DNA of 64,000 bases from the NCBI RefSeq assembly GCF_021401135.1, contig NZ_JACBFO010000002.1, positions 1 through 64,000 on the forward strand, given 5' to 3'. The DNA comes from Azonexus sp. R2A61 (GTDB lineage Bacteria > Pseudomonadota > Gammaproteobacteria > Burkholderiales > Rhodocyclaceae). Positions within the stretch are counted from its first letter, which is position 1, and every line of letters begins with the position of its first letter. The notes under the pieces are model-generated. The model ran no database searches. It was not told where the DNA came from and worked only from the letters and a program-made list of their open reading frames with translations. Positions 46,643 through 56,320 of this stretch are shown here, piece after piece. The translations under genes and the position numbers were made by a program.

Positions 46643-47164
46643 ATGTCCGATATCCTGATTGTCCCCGGCCTGGGAAACAGCGGCCCGGCCCACTGGCAGA
46701 GCTGGCTGGAAAACCGCTTGCCCAATGCCCGGCGCGTCGAGCAAGCGGACTGGCAGCGGACCTGCCTGTCGGACTGGGCCGCCAGGGTTCGCGACGCCAT
46801 CGATGCCGCCGGCGACAAGGTCTGGATCATCGCCCACAGCTTCGGCTGCCTGGCCTCGGTCAGCGCCAGCCTGGCCCGTCCGGACAGCATCCGCGGCGCC
46901 CTGCTGGTCGCCCCGGCCGATCCGGACCGTTTCGGCGAACCGCATGCATTGCTGGAGACCGAACTGAACTTTCCGTCGCTGGTCGTCGCCAGCAACAACG
47001 ACCCCTGGGTCGGACTGCATGTCGCCCGTCGCTGGGCCGGTCGCTGGGGTAGCCGGTTTCAGGACATCGGTGCCGCCGGCCATATCAACGTCGATTCCGG
47101 ACACGGCCCGTGGCCCGAGGGACAGGCCTATTTCGAGGACTTGCAGCGCAGCGCCGCAACTTAG
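46643..47164 (+). CDS. RBBP9/YdeN-family alpha/beta hydrolase
   Basis: 173 residues from ATG 46643 with AGGGGAG upstream. Starts ILIVPGLGNSGPAHWQSWLE, the family signature; nucleophile elbow AHSFGCLAS (Ser), acid in NNDPWVG, and His in AAGHINVDSGHGPWPEG. These are small serine hydrolases with poorly known substrates. It lies 89 nt before the ArsR-type regulator in the same direction. Confidence 0.9.
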   Translation: MSDILIVPGLGNSGPAHWQSWLENRLPNARRVEQADWQRTCLSDWAARVRDAIDAAGDKVWIIAHSFGCLASVSASLARPDSIRGALLVAPADPDRFGEPHALLETELNFPSLVVASNNDPWVGLHVARRWAGRWGSRFQDIGAAGHINVDSGHGPWPEGQAYFEDLQRSAAT

Positions 47165-47171
47165 AAGAAAA

Positions 47172-47212
47172 GTGCATAAAAAAGGAATTATTCATTCTTT
47201 TGTTTATTGCAC
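47172..47212. promoter_or_regulatory. Operator-like dyads before the ArsR gene
   Basis: GTGCATAAA (47172-47180) and TTTATTGCAC (47203-47212) are inverted arms; inside them GAATTATTC (47185-47193) is a smaller dyad. AT-rich dyads with GAAT/ATTC are the kind bound by BigR/SqrR-type repressors, so autoregulation is possible. Confidence 0.35.
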
Positions 47213-47253
47213 CCCCGCTTCTACACTGCCCGGATTTCCTCTGGAACCCTGCG

Positions 47254-47586
47254 ATGAATTCGCCCTCGCCAACCGTCGATACGAACGAGCGCCCCTGGAA
47301 CGATCGCGAGATCGACGCCGTGGCCCTGCGCATCAAGGCCGTGGCCCATCCCCTGCGCTTGGCGATCGTTTGTTTCCTGCTCGATGGAGAACGCTCGGTC
47401 AGCGACATCTCGGAAGCAATGGGCACGACGCAGCCGAACATCTCGCAGCACCTGTCGCAGTTGCACAATCAGAAGCTGCTGCGCAGCCAGCGCGACGGCA
47501 ACCGCGTTTACTACTCGGTCGCCGACAGCCGGCTGAGAACGATCATCAGCCAACTGCGCGACATCTACTGCCCGCTGCCCGACTGA
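47254..47586 (+). CDS. ArsR-family repressor, SqrR/BigR-like (persulfide-sensor candidate)
   Basis: 110 residues from ATG 47254. The winged helix is at about 20-95 (LRIKAVAHPLRLAIVCFLLDGERSVSDISEAMGTTQPNISQHLSQL). It has exactly two cysteines, Cys40 and Cys106, which align with the dithiol pair of SqrR/BigR/YgaV that senses persulfides by forming a tetrasulfide link. No CxC metal site typical of ArsR/SmtB is present. The setting (sulfide dehydrogenase and sulfate uptake nearby) supports sulfur sensing, but target genes are not certain. The 3' end overlaps the converging next gene by 22 nt. Confidence 0.8.
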   Translation: MNSPSPTVDTNERPWNDREIDAVALRIKAVAHPLRLAIVCFLLDGERSVSDISEAMGTTQPNISQHLSQLHNQKLLRSQRDGNRVYYSVADSRLRTIISQLRDIYCPLPD

Positions 47587-48137
47587 GCTTTGGGCGGATG
47601 CTGACGCCGCTGCATCTCGTGGATCAGCGCCGTGAATTGCTGGGCCAGCTGATGGCGCATCAAACCGACACCCAGGCTGGCCGGCAGCCAGTTTTCCGGC
47701 GTCATCTCGATCCGGTAATCGAATTCGCAGATATTCCCGGATAGCGGCTGCAGCCGCATCTCGCTCTTCAACCAGCGCGCCGAACCGCCCTGCCCGACAG
47801 ACACGATACGGGTACCGTCGATCACTTCGATCCGGCGCAGACTCTCGAACGGCATCTCGAAGGGGCCGAAACTGACCTTGCCGCGCTGCATCACCTGATA
47901 CTGGTTGCCCTGGTGCGCAACGATCCGGCTTTCATTCAGTCCGGGCAGGAAGACGGTCATGTGCTCGAAATCGAGCAGCACCGCCAGCGCAGTGGCCGAC
48001 GAGGCCTGTACCTTGCCGGCCAGATGGGCAACATATTGCCCGTCGCGGTAATCGACCTCGACCTCGTCATCGGTGATCGCCAGGCAAGTTTCGACGCTGC
48101 AAAGCAGGATCAGGGTCAGACACAGTCTCTGCAGCAT
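47565..48137 (-). CDS. Secreted SRPBCC/START-like protein
   Basis: 190 residues with a signal peptide (LTLILLCSVETCLAI). The body has the START/polyketide-cyclase pattern (VQASSATALAVLLDFEHMTVFLPGLNESRIV; FDYRIEMTPENWLPASLG), a hydrophobic ligand-binding fold. Function unknown. It is 12 nt downstream of the czcA stop in the same direction, so it may be the last gene of the metal efflux operon. Confidence 0.82.
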   Translation of the reverse strand: MLQRLCLTLILLCSVETCLAITDDEVEVDYRDGQYVAHLAGKVQASSATALAVLLDFEHMTVFLPGLNESRIVAHQGNQYQVMQRGKVSFGPFEMPFESLRRIEVIDGTRIVSVGQGGSARWLKSEMRLQPLSGNICEFDYRIEMTPENWLPASLGVGLMRHQLAQQFTALIHEMQRRQHPPKAQSGSGQ

Positions 48138-48149
48138 CGTCTTGCTCCG

Positions 48150-51100
48150 TCAATGCATGGCTTTGGCCAGGCGGGGATGGGTCGCCACGTAATAGTACAG
48201 GGCCGGCAGCACGAACAGCGTCAGCAGCGTTGCCGAAATCAGGCCGCCGATCACCACCAGCGCCAGCGGTCGTTGCGTCTCGGCCCCGATGCCGTGCGAC
48301 AGCGCCATCGGCAGCAGGCCGAGCATCGCCAGACAGGCGGTCATCAGCACCGTGCGCAAGCGTGACAAGGCCCCGCGGGCAACGGCTTCGTACACCGCCA
48401 CGCCTTCCTGGCGCAGCTGGTTGATGTAGCTGACCATCACCACGCCGTTGAGGACCGCCTGCCCGAACAGCGCGATGAAGCCGATGGCCGCCGACACCGA
48501 CAACGGAATCCCGCTGAGCAGCAGCGCGAAGATGCCGCCGATCATCGCGAAGGGGATGTTGCAGATGATGATCAGCGCGTCGCGGAAGGACTTGAAGGCA
48601 TCGAACAGCAGGATGAAGATCATCAGCACCGACAGCGGCACCACCAGCATCAGCCGTTTCATCGCCCGCTCCTGGTTCTCGAACTCGCCGGACCAGGTGA
48701 TCGAATAGCCGGCCGGCAGTTGCATGTCCCGGGTCGCCTGCTGCATGTCGGCGACGACGCTGCCCATGTCGCGGTCGCGGATGAACACGCCGATCGCCAG
48801 CACCCGCTGCCCCGATTCGCGGGCAATGTTCATCGCCCCGCTGGAAAGCTTGAAATCGACCAGCACCGACAACGGCACCTGCGCCCCGGACGGGGTCGGC
48901 ACCAATACGTCCTTGAGCCGGTCGAGCGCCCGTTGCGGCTCGGCCAGACGGACCACGACGCTGAAATGGCGTTCGCCCTCCCAGAGCTCGGTCGCCGCCT
49001 TGCCGGCCAGCGCGGTTTCGACCACATCCTGCACATCGCCGACGTTCAGGCCGTAGCGGGCGGCGGCGGCGCGATCGATTTCCAGCCGGTATTGCGGCAA
49101 TTCGCCGTCACGATCGATGAAGGCGCGGTCGCCCCCGGGGACCTTGGCAATTCTGGACAACACCTGCCGCCCTTCCGAACGCAGCAGATCGAGATCGTCG
49201 CCGTACAGCTTGATGACGATCTGGCCATCGATCTGCGAGATGGATTCGAGAATCTGGTCGCGGACCGGCTGGCTGAAGGTCGGCTCGATGCCGGGCACAT
49301 CGTTCAGTTTGTCCTCCATCTCGCGCACCAGCTTTTCCTTGGTCATGCCGGGACGCCAGGCGGAATCGGGTTTCAGGTCGACCAGCATCTCGGTCATGTT
49401 GATGTTCTTGGGATCGCTGCCGTCCTCCGGTCGGCCGGCTTTCGAGACCACCGCGTTGACCTCCGGAAAATCGGCGACGATGCGCCGCAGCTTGCGCAGT
49501 TCGCCACGCGCTTCATCGACCGAAATCGAAGTCGGCAAGGTGATGTTGATCCAGATCGAGCCTTCGTTGAGCTCGGGCAGGAACTCGGTGCCGAGCCGGG
49601 GAATCAGCGCCGCGGTCACGGCCAGCGCCAGCACGGCAATGCCGAGAATCCGCCGGGCGTGGTTCATCGCCCAGGCCAGCAGCGGCTCGTACAGCGCGTG
49701 CAGCTTGTGCATCAACCGGGTTTCCTCGTGCGGCACGCTGTTGCGGAAGGCGATTTTCGACAGGAAGGGAACCAGGGTCAGCGACAGGATCAGCGAGGTG
49801 ATCAGTGCGGCGACGACCGAATAGGCCATCGGCGCGAAAATCTTGCCCTCGTGCCGTTGCATGGTGAAGATCGGCAGATGCGCAACGATGATGATGATCA
49901 TCGAGAAAACGGTCGGCCGACCGACCTCCGCCACCGCTTCCTGGATGGTGCGCACGCGCGGACGCTGCGATCCGGTGTGCGACGCCTCGCCGAGCCGGCG
50001 GAAGATGTTCTCGATGACGATCACTGCCCCGTCGACGATGATCCCGAAGTCCATCGCACCGAGCGACAGCAGGTTGGCCGGAATGCCGACCAGCGACAGG
50101 CCGATGAAAGTACCGAGCAGCGCCAGCGGAATGATCGAGGCAACGATGCCGGCGGCACGGAAATCGGCCAGGAAGAGGTAAAGCACCAGCATCACCAGCG
50201 CCGCCCCTTCGAGCAGGTTGGAAAACACCGTCTTCAGGGTCTTGGCGATCAACCAGGAGCGATCGTAATAAGGGACCAGTTGCACCCCTTCCGGCAAACC
50301 GCTTTCGTTCAGCTTGTCCACCTTCGCCTTCAGCGCCTCCAGGACCTGTGACGGATTCTCGTCCTTGCGCAGCAGCACGATGCCGGTCACCACGTCGTCC
50401 TGCTCCTGCGTGGCATCGGTGTAACCGACGATGCCCTGCGCCGGAATGCGCGACTCGACGACCTGGGCGACATCGCGCACGCGAATCGCCACGCCGCCGT
50501 TCTCGGCAACCAGCACCTCGCCGATGTCGGCCGACGATGCCAGACGGCCGATCGAGCGGATCAGGTACTGCTGACGCCCGGCCGCAACCGAACCGCCGCC
50601 GGCGTTGGCGTTGGCCCGCTGCAACGCGCCGAACAGCTGGCCGAGGGTAACCTTGGCATCGCGCATGCGGGCCAGGTCGGGATTGACCTCGTACTGCCGC
50701 ACCGGGCCGCCGAGCGAAACTACATCGGCCACGCCGGGAACCTGCTTGAGCTGACGGGCAACCACCCAGTCCTGCACCGCCCGCACTTCGCTGGGGCGGG
50801 TTCCCGGCGCATCGAGCCGGTAACGGAAGATTTCCCCGGTCGCGGTCGCCGGCGGTGCCAGCTCGGGTTCGACGCCATCGGGCAGATCCACGCCGCGCAG
50901 CCTCTCTTCGACCAGCTGCCGGGCCATGAACAGACTGATCTTGTCGTCGAAGGTGACGACGATGTAGGACAGCCCGAACTGCGTGTGGGAAAACATCCGG
51001 ATCGAGTTCGGCACGCCGGACATGGCGATTTCGAGCGGAATCGTCACCTGCTTTTCAACTTCTTCCGGAGCGCGCCCCGGGAACAGCGAAATCACCGTGA

Positions 51101-51239
51101 CCTGGGTATCCGTGACATCCGGGAAGGCTTCGATCGGCAGGCTGCGAAATGCAGCGATGCCGGCGCCGATGAACAGCAGCAGCCCCAACACCACATAGAG
51201 CGGCTGGTGCAGCGCAAAGTGGACGATGCGCTTGATCAT
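48150..51239 (-). CDS. czcA: Heavy-metal RND pump, CzcA/CusA family
   Basis: 1029 residues. Start MIKRIVHFALHQPLYVVLGLLLFIGAG and FPDVTDTQVTVISLFPGRAPEEVEKQVTIPLE are HME-RND hallmarks. The proton-relay helix is DFGIIVDGAVIVIENIFRR. The metal cannot be fixed from the sequence. The start overlaps the czcB stop (ATGA), so translation is coupled in the order C-B-A. Confidence 0.93.
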   Translation of the reverse strand: MIKRIVHFALHQPLYVVLGLLLFIGAGIAAFRSLPIEAFPDVTDTQVTVISLFPGRAPEEVEKQVTIPLEIAMSGVPNSIRMFSHTQFGLSYIVVTFDDKISLFMARQLVEERLRGVDLPDGVEPELAPPATATGEIFRYRLDAPGTRPSEVRAVQDWVVARQLKQVPGVADVVSLGGPVRQYEVNPDLARMRDAKVTLGQLFGALQRANANAGGGSVAAGRQQYLIRSIGRLASSADIGEVLVAENGGVAIRVRDVAQVVESRIPAQGIVGYTDATQEQDDVVTGIVLLRKDENPSQVLEALKAKVDKLNESGLPEGVQLVPYYDRSWLIAKTLKTVFSNLLEGAALVMLVLYLFLADFRAAGIVASIIPLALLGTFIGLSLVGIPANLLSLGAMDFGIIVDGAVIVIENIFRRLGEASHTGSQRPRVRTIQEAVAEVGRPTVFSMIIIIVAHLPIFTMQRHEGKIFAPMAYSVVAALITSLILSLTLVPFLSKIAFRNSVPHEETRLMHKLHALYEPLLAWAMNHARRILGIAVLALAVTAALIPRLGTEFLPELNEGSIWINITLPTSISVDEARGELRKLRRIVADFPEVNAVVSKAGRPEDGSDPKNINMTEMLVDLKPDSAWRPGMTKEKLVREMEDKLNDVPGIEPTFSQPVRDQILESISQIDGQIVIKLYGDDLDLLRSEGRQVLSRIAKVPGGDRAFIDRDGELPQYRLEIDRAAAARYGLNVGDVQDVVETALAGKAATELWEGERHFSVVVRLAEPQRALDRLKDVLVPTPSGAQVPLSVLVDFKLSSGAMNIARESGQRVLAIGVFIRDRDMGSVVADMQQATRDMQLPAGYSITWSGEFENQERAMKRLMLVVPLSVLMIFILLFDAFKSFRDALIIICNIPFAMIGGIFALLLSGIPLSVSAAIGFIALFGQAVLNGVVMVSYINQLRQEGVAVYEAVARGALSRLRTVLMTACLAMLGLLPMALSHGIGAETQRPLALVVIGGLISATLLTLFVLPALYYYVATHPRLAKAMH

Positions 51240-52381
51240 TTCTGATCCGCCGGCCGGGGCGAAGCTTGCGTATCGCCGGTTTCGTCCTTGAAATACTTCA
51301 GCAGGTGCAGATTGCCTTCGACGACCACCTTTTCACCGACCTTGAGGCCGCTGCGCACCTCGATCCAGCCATCCCGGTCGGCGCCCACGGTCACCGCCTG
51401 CCGCCGATAACGCGCGCCGCCCTCCTCGACGAAGGCGTAACGCTGCTCGCCGGCCAGGAACACGGCCGCCGACGGCACCCGCAACCAGCCGCTGGGTGGC
51501 GTATCGATCAACACCTCGACGAACATTTCCCCCTTCAGGCGCCGGTCCGCATTGGCCACCTCGCCGCGCACCTGGATCGTGCGGCTGACCGGATCGACGA
51601 AATCGGCCACCCGGAGAATCCGGCCGGTGAAACGCTCGCCGGGATATTGCCGGACGACCAGCGAAAAGTCGGCCCCTTCGCGCAGCCTGCCCAGGTCCTG
51701 TTCGGTGGCGTCGATACGTACCCAGAGGTTGGCCGGATCGGTGACCACGAACAGCGGCTTGCCCTCCTGGTCGGGGCGGTATTCAAGCCCCGGATTGATG
51801 TTGCGCTCGACCACGGTGCCGGCCAACGGGGCACGCAAGGCGTAGGCATCGCCGCCGCCACCCAGCCCGGCCAACCGCCGGCGGGTGCGCTCGGATTCGG
51901 CCCGGGCGGCCAGCGCCGCCGCATCGCTCTGCTGAAGCTCTTTCTCGGCGATCACGCCAGCCTCGAACAGCAGGCGATTGCGCTCCTGAGCCTTCTGCGC
52001 CAGCCCAACCTCGGCCTGTGCCTTGCGCGTGTCGGCCAGCGCCTCACCGAAATCCGGCGATTCCAGCATCGCCAGCAGATCGCCCTTTTTTACCCGCTGA
52101 CCGACGTCGACCGCAATATTGCTCACCCGGCCGGCGACCTGGGGAACGACGCGCGCCGTCTTCTCTTCATTCCAGATCAGGCGACCCGGCAGGCGCATGA
52201 CGCCGCCCCGGTCTTCTTCCACGGTGCTCAATTTCAGGAAGGCGGCCTTGTCCGGTTCGCTCAGGACGACCAGGTTGCCCTCCACCGCAACCGGCTCGGG
52301 CCTCGCTGCCTCGTCGTTTCCGCCGCAAGCGGAGAGGCACAGCAGCAATGGCAGCGTATAGAGAAATGGGGTGGCTTTCAT
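51236..52381 (-). CDS. czcB: Metal efflux adaptor, CzcB family, lipoprotein
   Basis: 381 residues from ATG 52379-52381, overlapping the czcC stop (ATGA). Lipobox LCLSACGG (Cys near residue 19). Lipoyl halves ARVVPQVAGRVSNIAVDVGQRV and YALRAPLAGTVVERNI flank the helical hairpin, followed by beta-barrel and membrane-proximal domains. Longer frames upstream to 52732 lie inside czcC and are rejected. Confidence 0.92.
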   Translation of the reverse strand: MKATPFLYTLPLLLCLSACGGNDEAARPEPVAVEGNLVVLSEPDKAAFLKLSTVEEDRGGVMRLPGRLIWNEEKTARVVPQVAGRVSNIAVDVGQRVKKGDLLAMLESPDFGEALADTRKAQAEVGLAQKAQERNRLLFEAGVIAEKELQQSDAAALAARAESERTRRRLAGLGGGGDAYALRAPLAGTVVERNINPGLEYRPDQEGKPLFVVTDPANLWVRIDATEQDLGRLREGADFSLVVRQYPGERFTGRILRVADFVDPVSRTIQVRGEVANADRRLKGEMFVEVLIDTPPSGWLRVPSAAVFLAGEQRYAFVEEGGARYRRQAVTVGADRDGWIEVRSGLKVGEKVVVEGNLHLLKYFKDETGDTQASPRPADQK

Positions 52382-53655
52382 GGTGTTTCCCAGGTATCCG
52401 TGGCGATCCGCCAGTCCGAAAGCGCCTTGGCATGCTCGGCTCGTGCCATTGCCGCTTCCGTCTGGAGTTGTTTCAAACTGCGTCGGGCGTCGAGCAGGTC
52501 CATCAGCGACATGGCCCCCTTGCCGTAGGCAAACTCCGCCGCCTGTGCCGTGCGCCGGGCATCGGCAAGCAATTCTTCGTCGTAGAGGCGAAGCCGGTCG
52601 TGGGCTGCGATCAGGCGCTGCCGAAGCTGTTCCAGTTCGCTGCGTAGCCGTGCCTGCAATTGTTCGTACTGCAGACGCGCCGTGTCGTAGTCGGCTTCGC
52701 CGCGGGCGATCGCACCCTCGTTGTTGTGCCACAGGAAAAGCGGCACCGAGACCCCGATTCCGTAACTATTGGTCGGCAGGTTCTGGAGATTCCGCTCGTA
52801 CTGCACACCCACCGTGACGTCGCGCCGACGCGCCGCCAATGCCAGATCGCGGTCGGCCTCGGCGGCAAGCACCCGTTGCCTGGCCGCCTGCAGATCGGGG
52901 CGCGCCGCCAGCACCTTGTCGACGACATCGCCTGCCGCCAACTGTTCGGCCGCAGATTCCCTTGCCGCCGGCCATTCGTCGCCGGCCACCAGGTGTGCAG
53001 CCTCGTCGCTGCCGATCAGATAGGCCAGGGCCCGTCGGGCGGTGTCGAGGGCGGCCTGATCCTGACGCAAATCGCTGCGGGCGCGGCTATCGTCGATCCG
53101 CAGACGCGCCACATCGACTGCGGCGATGTCACCGGCCTTCTGGCGCAACCTGCCGGCATCCAGGCTTTGCCCATAGGCGGCGACGCTCTCTTCGGAAAGA
53201 AGCAGACGTTCCTGAGCCAGTTTCAGGTCGTAGAAAGCCGCGCGCAATTCCCCACGCTGACTGCGACGAAAGTTCTCGACATCGCCCCTGGCCGCCGCCA
53301 GCCGCGCTTCGGCGCCCTTGATCCGCAGGTCGCGCTTGCCGCCACGCTCGATCAGCTGCTCGATCCGCAACTGGGTGTCCATGTTCTTGTTCTTGAACTG
53401 ACCACCGCCAATCCCTTCCTGCGGACTGAGCGACAGGGAATTCACCGAGACCGTCGGGTTCGGACGCTCTCCGGCTGCCCGCAGGTCGGCAATCCCTCCC
53501 TGCAATGCGCTTTCGGCGACGCGCAGTTCCCGGCTGTGCTCGCGCCACAGCGCCTCGGCCTGGCGAAGATCGAGACGCAACTCTCCCGCGGCCAGGGCGA
53601 AACCGGGAACAGCCTGAACCAGCAAGCAGGCAAGCGGAATCAGGAAACGTTTCAT
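52378..53655 (-). CDS. czcC: TolC-family outer-membrane metal efflux protein, CzcC family
   Basis: 425 residues with a signal peptide (ACLLVQAVPGFALAAG). Two TolC-like repeats with long helices (EALWREHSRELRVAESALQGG; ERGGKRDLRIKGAEARLAAARGDVENFR). It forms the outer-membrane duct for the adjacent pump. First gene of the czcCBA operon, divergent from the two-component system with only 63 nt between starts. Confidence 0.9.
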   Translation of the reverse strand: MKRFLIPLACLLVQAVPGFALAAGELRLDLRQAEALWREHSRELRVAESALQGGIADLRAAGERPNPTVSVNSLSLSPQEGIGGGQFKNKNMDTQLRIEQLIERGGKRDLRIKGAEARLAAARGDVENFRRSQRGELRAAFYDLKLAQERLLLSEESVAAYGQSLDAGRLRQKAGDIAAVDVARLRIDDSRARSDLRQDQAALDTARRALAYLIGSDEAAHLVAGDEWPAARESAAEQLAAGDVVDKVLAARPDLQAARQRVLAAEADRDLALAARRRDVTVGVQYERNLQNLPTNSYGIGVSVPLFLWHNNEGAIARGEADYDTARLQYEQLQARLRSELEQLRQRLIAAHDRLRLYDEELLADARRTAQAAEFAYGKGAMSLMDLLDARRSLKQLQTEAAMARAEHAKALSDWRIATDTWETP

Positions 53656-53718
53656 CAGTGGAGAACCTCATTCATCGTGCTATCGTAAAAAGCTTCCCTG
53701 ACCGCTTTCTGACCACCG

Positions 53719-54396
53719 ATGCGCATCATCCTGATCGAGGACGACACCCTGCTCGCTGACGGTTTGCGTCGCGCCCTGAATCGAGCCGGTTACGTGGTCG
53801 ACCACGCAGCCGACGGCGCCCATGCCGACACGCTGCTGCGCACCGAGGAATACGCGCTGGCCGTGCTCGATCTCGGCCTGCCCGGCCTCGACGGCAGCGA
53901 AGTCCTGCGCCGCCTGCGCGCCCGGCGCAACAGCATGCCGGTCCTCGTTCTGTCGGCACGGCAGATGGTGGACGAGCGGGTCCGCGTGCTTGATCTGGGT
54001 GCCGACGACTATGTGGTGAAGCCAATCACCACGGAAGAGCTCGAGGCCCGAATCCGGGCATTGACCCGTCGCCAGCAGGGCGGTGGCAGCGCCGAACTGC
54101 AACTCGGCGAACTGCGCCTCGACCAGGCCGGCAAACGCGCCTGGCTGGCCGGACAGCCGCTGGAGATGAATGGCAAGGAATGGGCGGCGCTGAGTTTCCT
54201 GGTCAGCAAGATCAACCGAATTGTCAGCAAGGAACAGATGATCCAGGCGCTCTACGAAGACACCGAGGAAATCTCCCAGAACGCGGTCGAAAAGATGATT
54301 TCGCGGCTGCGCGGCAAACTGGAACCGGCCGGCATCACCATCCGCACCGTCCGCGGCCTGGGCTATTACCTGGAAAAACCGGAAGATGCCGGCTGA
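53719..54396 (+). CDS. OmpR-family response regulator
   Basis: 225 residues. Receiver domain (MRIILIEDDTLLADGLRRAL; phospho-Asp in LAVLDLGLPGLDG, about residue 51; LSARQMVDERV) and C-terminal winged helix (LEMNGKEWAALSFLVSKINRIVSKEQMIQALY; TIRTVRGLGYYLEKP). With the kinase it most likely activates the divergent czcCBA genes upon metal stress, the usual arrangement for CzcR/CusR/QseB types. Confidence 0.94.
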   Translation: MRIILIEDDTLLADGLRRALNRAGYVVDHAADGAHADTLLRTEEYALAVLDLGLPGLDGSEVLRRLRARRNSMPVLVLSARQMVDERVRVLDLGADDYVVKPITTEELEARIRALTRRQQGGGSAELQLGELRLDQAGKRAWLAGQPLEMNGKEWAALSFLVSKINRIVSKEQMIQALYEDTEEISQNAVEKMISRLRGKLEPAGITIRTVRGLGYYLEKPEDAG

Positions 54397-55741
54397 AAGC
54401 ATGCACAGTCTGCGCCGGACACTGTTCGAGCGCCTGTTGCCAGCCATGCTCGCATTGCTGCTGGTTGGCGCACTGGCCGGCTATTGGGTCGCGCTCCGCT
54501 CGGCCACCAAAGCCTACGACCGTGCCTTGCTCGATACGGCCTTCGCCTTGTCGGAACAATTGCGCATCATCGACGGGGAACTGCAGATTCCGCTCAATCC
54601 CCAGGCCAGAGCCGTGCTGCTGGCTGACAAGTATGACCGTATCTACTATGCGGTCTACGACAGCGACGGCCGGCTTCTCGATGGCAACCCCGCCCTGCCC
54701 CGACCTTCCGGCAGCCATGACGACAGCCGCGAAGGGCGCTGGTATTACGACGGTGAGATCGCCGGCGAGCCGATCCGCCTGGCCGCATTGCAACGCCATC
54801 TCGGGCCGCGGACGGTGACCCTGCTGGCAGCGGAAACCCTGGTCAAGCGACGGACCCTGGTCCGCGAAATATTGTTCGGCATGCTGATACCCGAACTGCT
54901 GCTGGCCGGCGTCAGCGCCGCGATCATCTGGTTTGGCGTTCGTTCCGGCCTGCGCCCGCTGGACCGTCTGCGCAACGAACTTTCCCGGCGCACCGAGAAC
55001 GACCTGAGCGCCGTGGAAACCCGGGTACCCAACGAAATCCAGCCCGTCGTCACGGAAATCAACGGCGTGCTGCAGCGCCTTGAGGACGCGCTGGCCAGCC
55101 AGCGGCACTTCGTCGCCAATGCCGCCCATCAGTTGCGCACGCCGATTGCCGCCCTGCTCGCCCAGGTCGAAGCAGCCGACCCGGACAACACCCCGGGACT
55201 GGCCGGCATCCATGCCGCCACCGTGCGCATGGCGCATACGGTAGACCAGTTGCTGATGCTGGCCCGAGCCGATGCGGAACGACAACCACCTTTCGCGCCA
55301 CTCGAACTGAAGGCATTGATCCAGCACCAGGCAGACAACTGGATGCCGCGCGCCATCGCCCGCCGGATCGATCTCGGGTTTGCGCTGCACGAGGCAAAGA
55401 TCGCCGGTAACGCACTGCTGATCGAGGAGATGATCGCCAACCTGGTGGACAATGCGCTGCGCTACACCCCGCAAGGCGGAATCATCAACGTCAGTTGCGG
55501 CCGCCACGGCGAACAGGCGTTCATCCTGGTCGAAGACAGCGGCCCCGGCATCCCCGCCGACGAGCGCGAACGCATCGGCGAGCGCTTCTACCGCCCGGCC
55601 GAGCAAGGCGGCGACGGCTGCGGCCTGGGTCTGGCCATCGTCCGCGACATCGTCCGCTCGCACGACGGCAGGCTGACTATCGGCAGTTCGCAGCAGCTGG
55701 GCGGCGCGGCAATGTGCATTGACCTTCCCGCCGCCGGCTGA
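54386..55741 (+). CDS. Sensor histidine kinase
   Basis: 451 residues, 11-nt overlap with the regulator gene. Two membrane helices (about 18-38 and 168-190) bracket a periplasmic sensor domain. The phospho-acceptor region is HFVANAAHQLRTPIAALLAQVE; the N-box and G-boxes are EMIANLVDNALRYTPQGG, EDSGPGIPADER and GDGCGLGLAIVRDI. It belongs to the TctE/QseC-like group. Signal probably periplasmic metal, inferred from the divergent efflux genes. Confidence 0.93.
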   Translation: MPAESMHSLRRTLFERLLPAMLALLLVGALAGYWVALRSATKAYDRALLDTAFALSEQLRIIDGELQIPLNPQARAVLLADKYDRIYYAVYDSDGRLLDGNPALPRPSGSHDDSREGRWYYDGEIAGEPIRLAALQRHLGPRTVTLLAAETLVKRRTLVREILFGMLIPELLLAGVSAAIIWFGVRSGLRPLDRLRNELSRRTENDLSAVETRVPNEIQPVVTEINGVLQRLEDALASQRHFVANAAHQLRTPIAALLAQVEAADPDNTPGLAGIHAATVRMAHTVDQLLMLARADAERQPPFAPLELKALIQHQADNWMPRAIARRIDLGFALHEAKIAGNALLIEEMIANLVDNALRYTPQGGIINVSCGRHGEQAFILVEDSGPGIPADERERIGERFYRPAEQGGDGCGLGLAIVRDIVRSHDGRLTIGSSQQLGGAAMCIDLPAAG

Positions 55742-55760
55742 CCGGACAATCCGAAAAGAA

Positions 55761-55792
55761 GAAGCCCCGCAGGGCGTACCTTGCGGGGCTTC
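55761..55792. terminator. Bidirectional terminator
   Basis: GAAGCCCCGCA and TGCGGGGCTTC pair around a 10-nt loop between the kinase and the converging lipoprotein gene. Confidence 0.8.
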
Positions 55793-55852
55793 GTATCATG
55801 GGATGACCGAAATCGTCTCGATTAAGGCCCGGTTTGAGATGACTGGCAAAAA

Positions 55853-56320
55853 CTAGCGCGCTGCTTCCTTCACAGGCACCGTCGACGCCCCGAGTTCCGC
55901 CAGCATTTTTGCGATTAGCTCCTTCGAGACGCCCTCGCCACGGTTCCAAGTATGGAAAAAGGAATCCCGCCAACGACCGGTAATCACCAAATTCCCCGTC
56001 TTGGCGTCATACAGGCTGATCGAAATCGACTGGAGATAGGTAGAGATATCCCATCTCCAGACATCCAGGTAAGACACCACCGCATCAGCCTTGTCCGTCT
56101 TGAAAACCCCGGTAGGCAATTGTCCGGTCACCGTTACTCCCTGAGCAGCCAAGGCATCCGACACATACTCGGTCACCTCTGGGGAATTCCCATCGCGGGG
56201 AGTCATCAAAACGGTGCGGATTTGCTCGGGAGCAGTCTGGCCGGTGCGCGTAACCGAATACGAACCACCGCAGCCAGCCAGCAACGACAAAGCAACCAGG
56301 AGAGAAAACACTTTTTTCAT
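55853..56320 (-). CDS. Putative lipoprotein
   Basis: 155 residues with a lipobox (LVALSLLAGCGGSYSVTRTG; Cys at residue 17). The mature part includes VSYLDVWRWDISTYLQSISISLYDAKTGNLVITGRW, which looks like a small beta-rich envelope domain of the DUF4136 or related kind; I am not certain of the family. Last clearly chromosomal gene before the prophage junction. Confidence 0.7.
   Translation of the reverse strand: MKKVFSLLVALSLLAGCGGSYSVTRTGQTAPEQIRTVLMTPRDGNSPEVTEYVSDALAAQGVTVTGQLPTGVFKTDKADAVVSYLDVWRWDISTYLQSISISLYDAKTGNLVITGRWRDSFFHTWNRGEGVSKELIAKMLAELGASTVPVKEAAR

Noticed and set aside
48720..50351. Rightward 543-codon frame inside the CzcA gene
   Set aside because: Antisense shadow of a clear RND pump.
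54335..55663. Leftward 442-codon frame over the histidine kinase
   Set aside because: Antisense shadow; the kinase motifs are on the plus strand.
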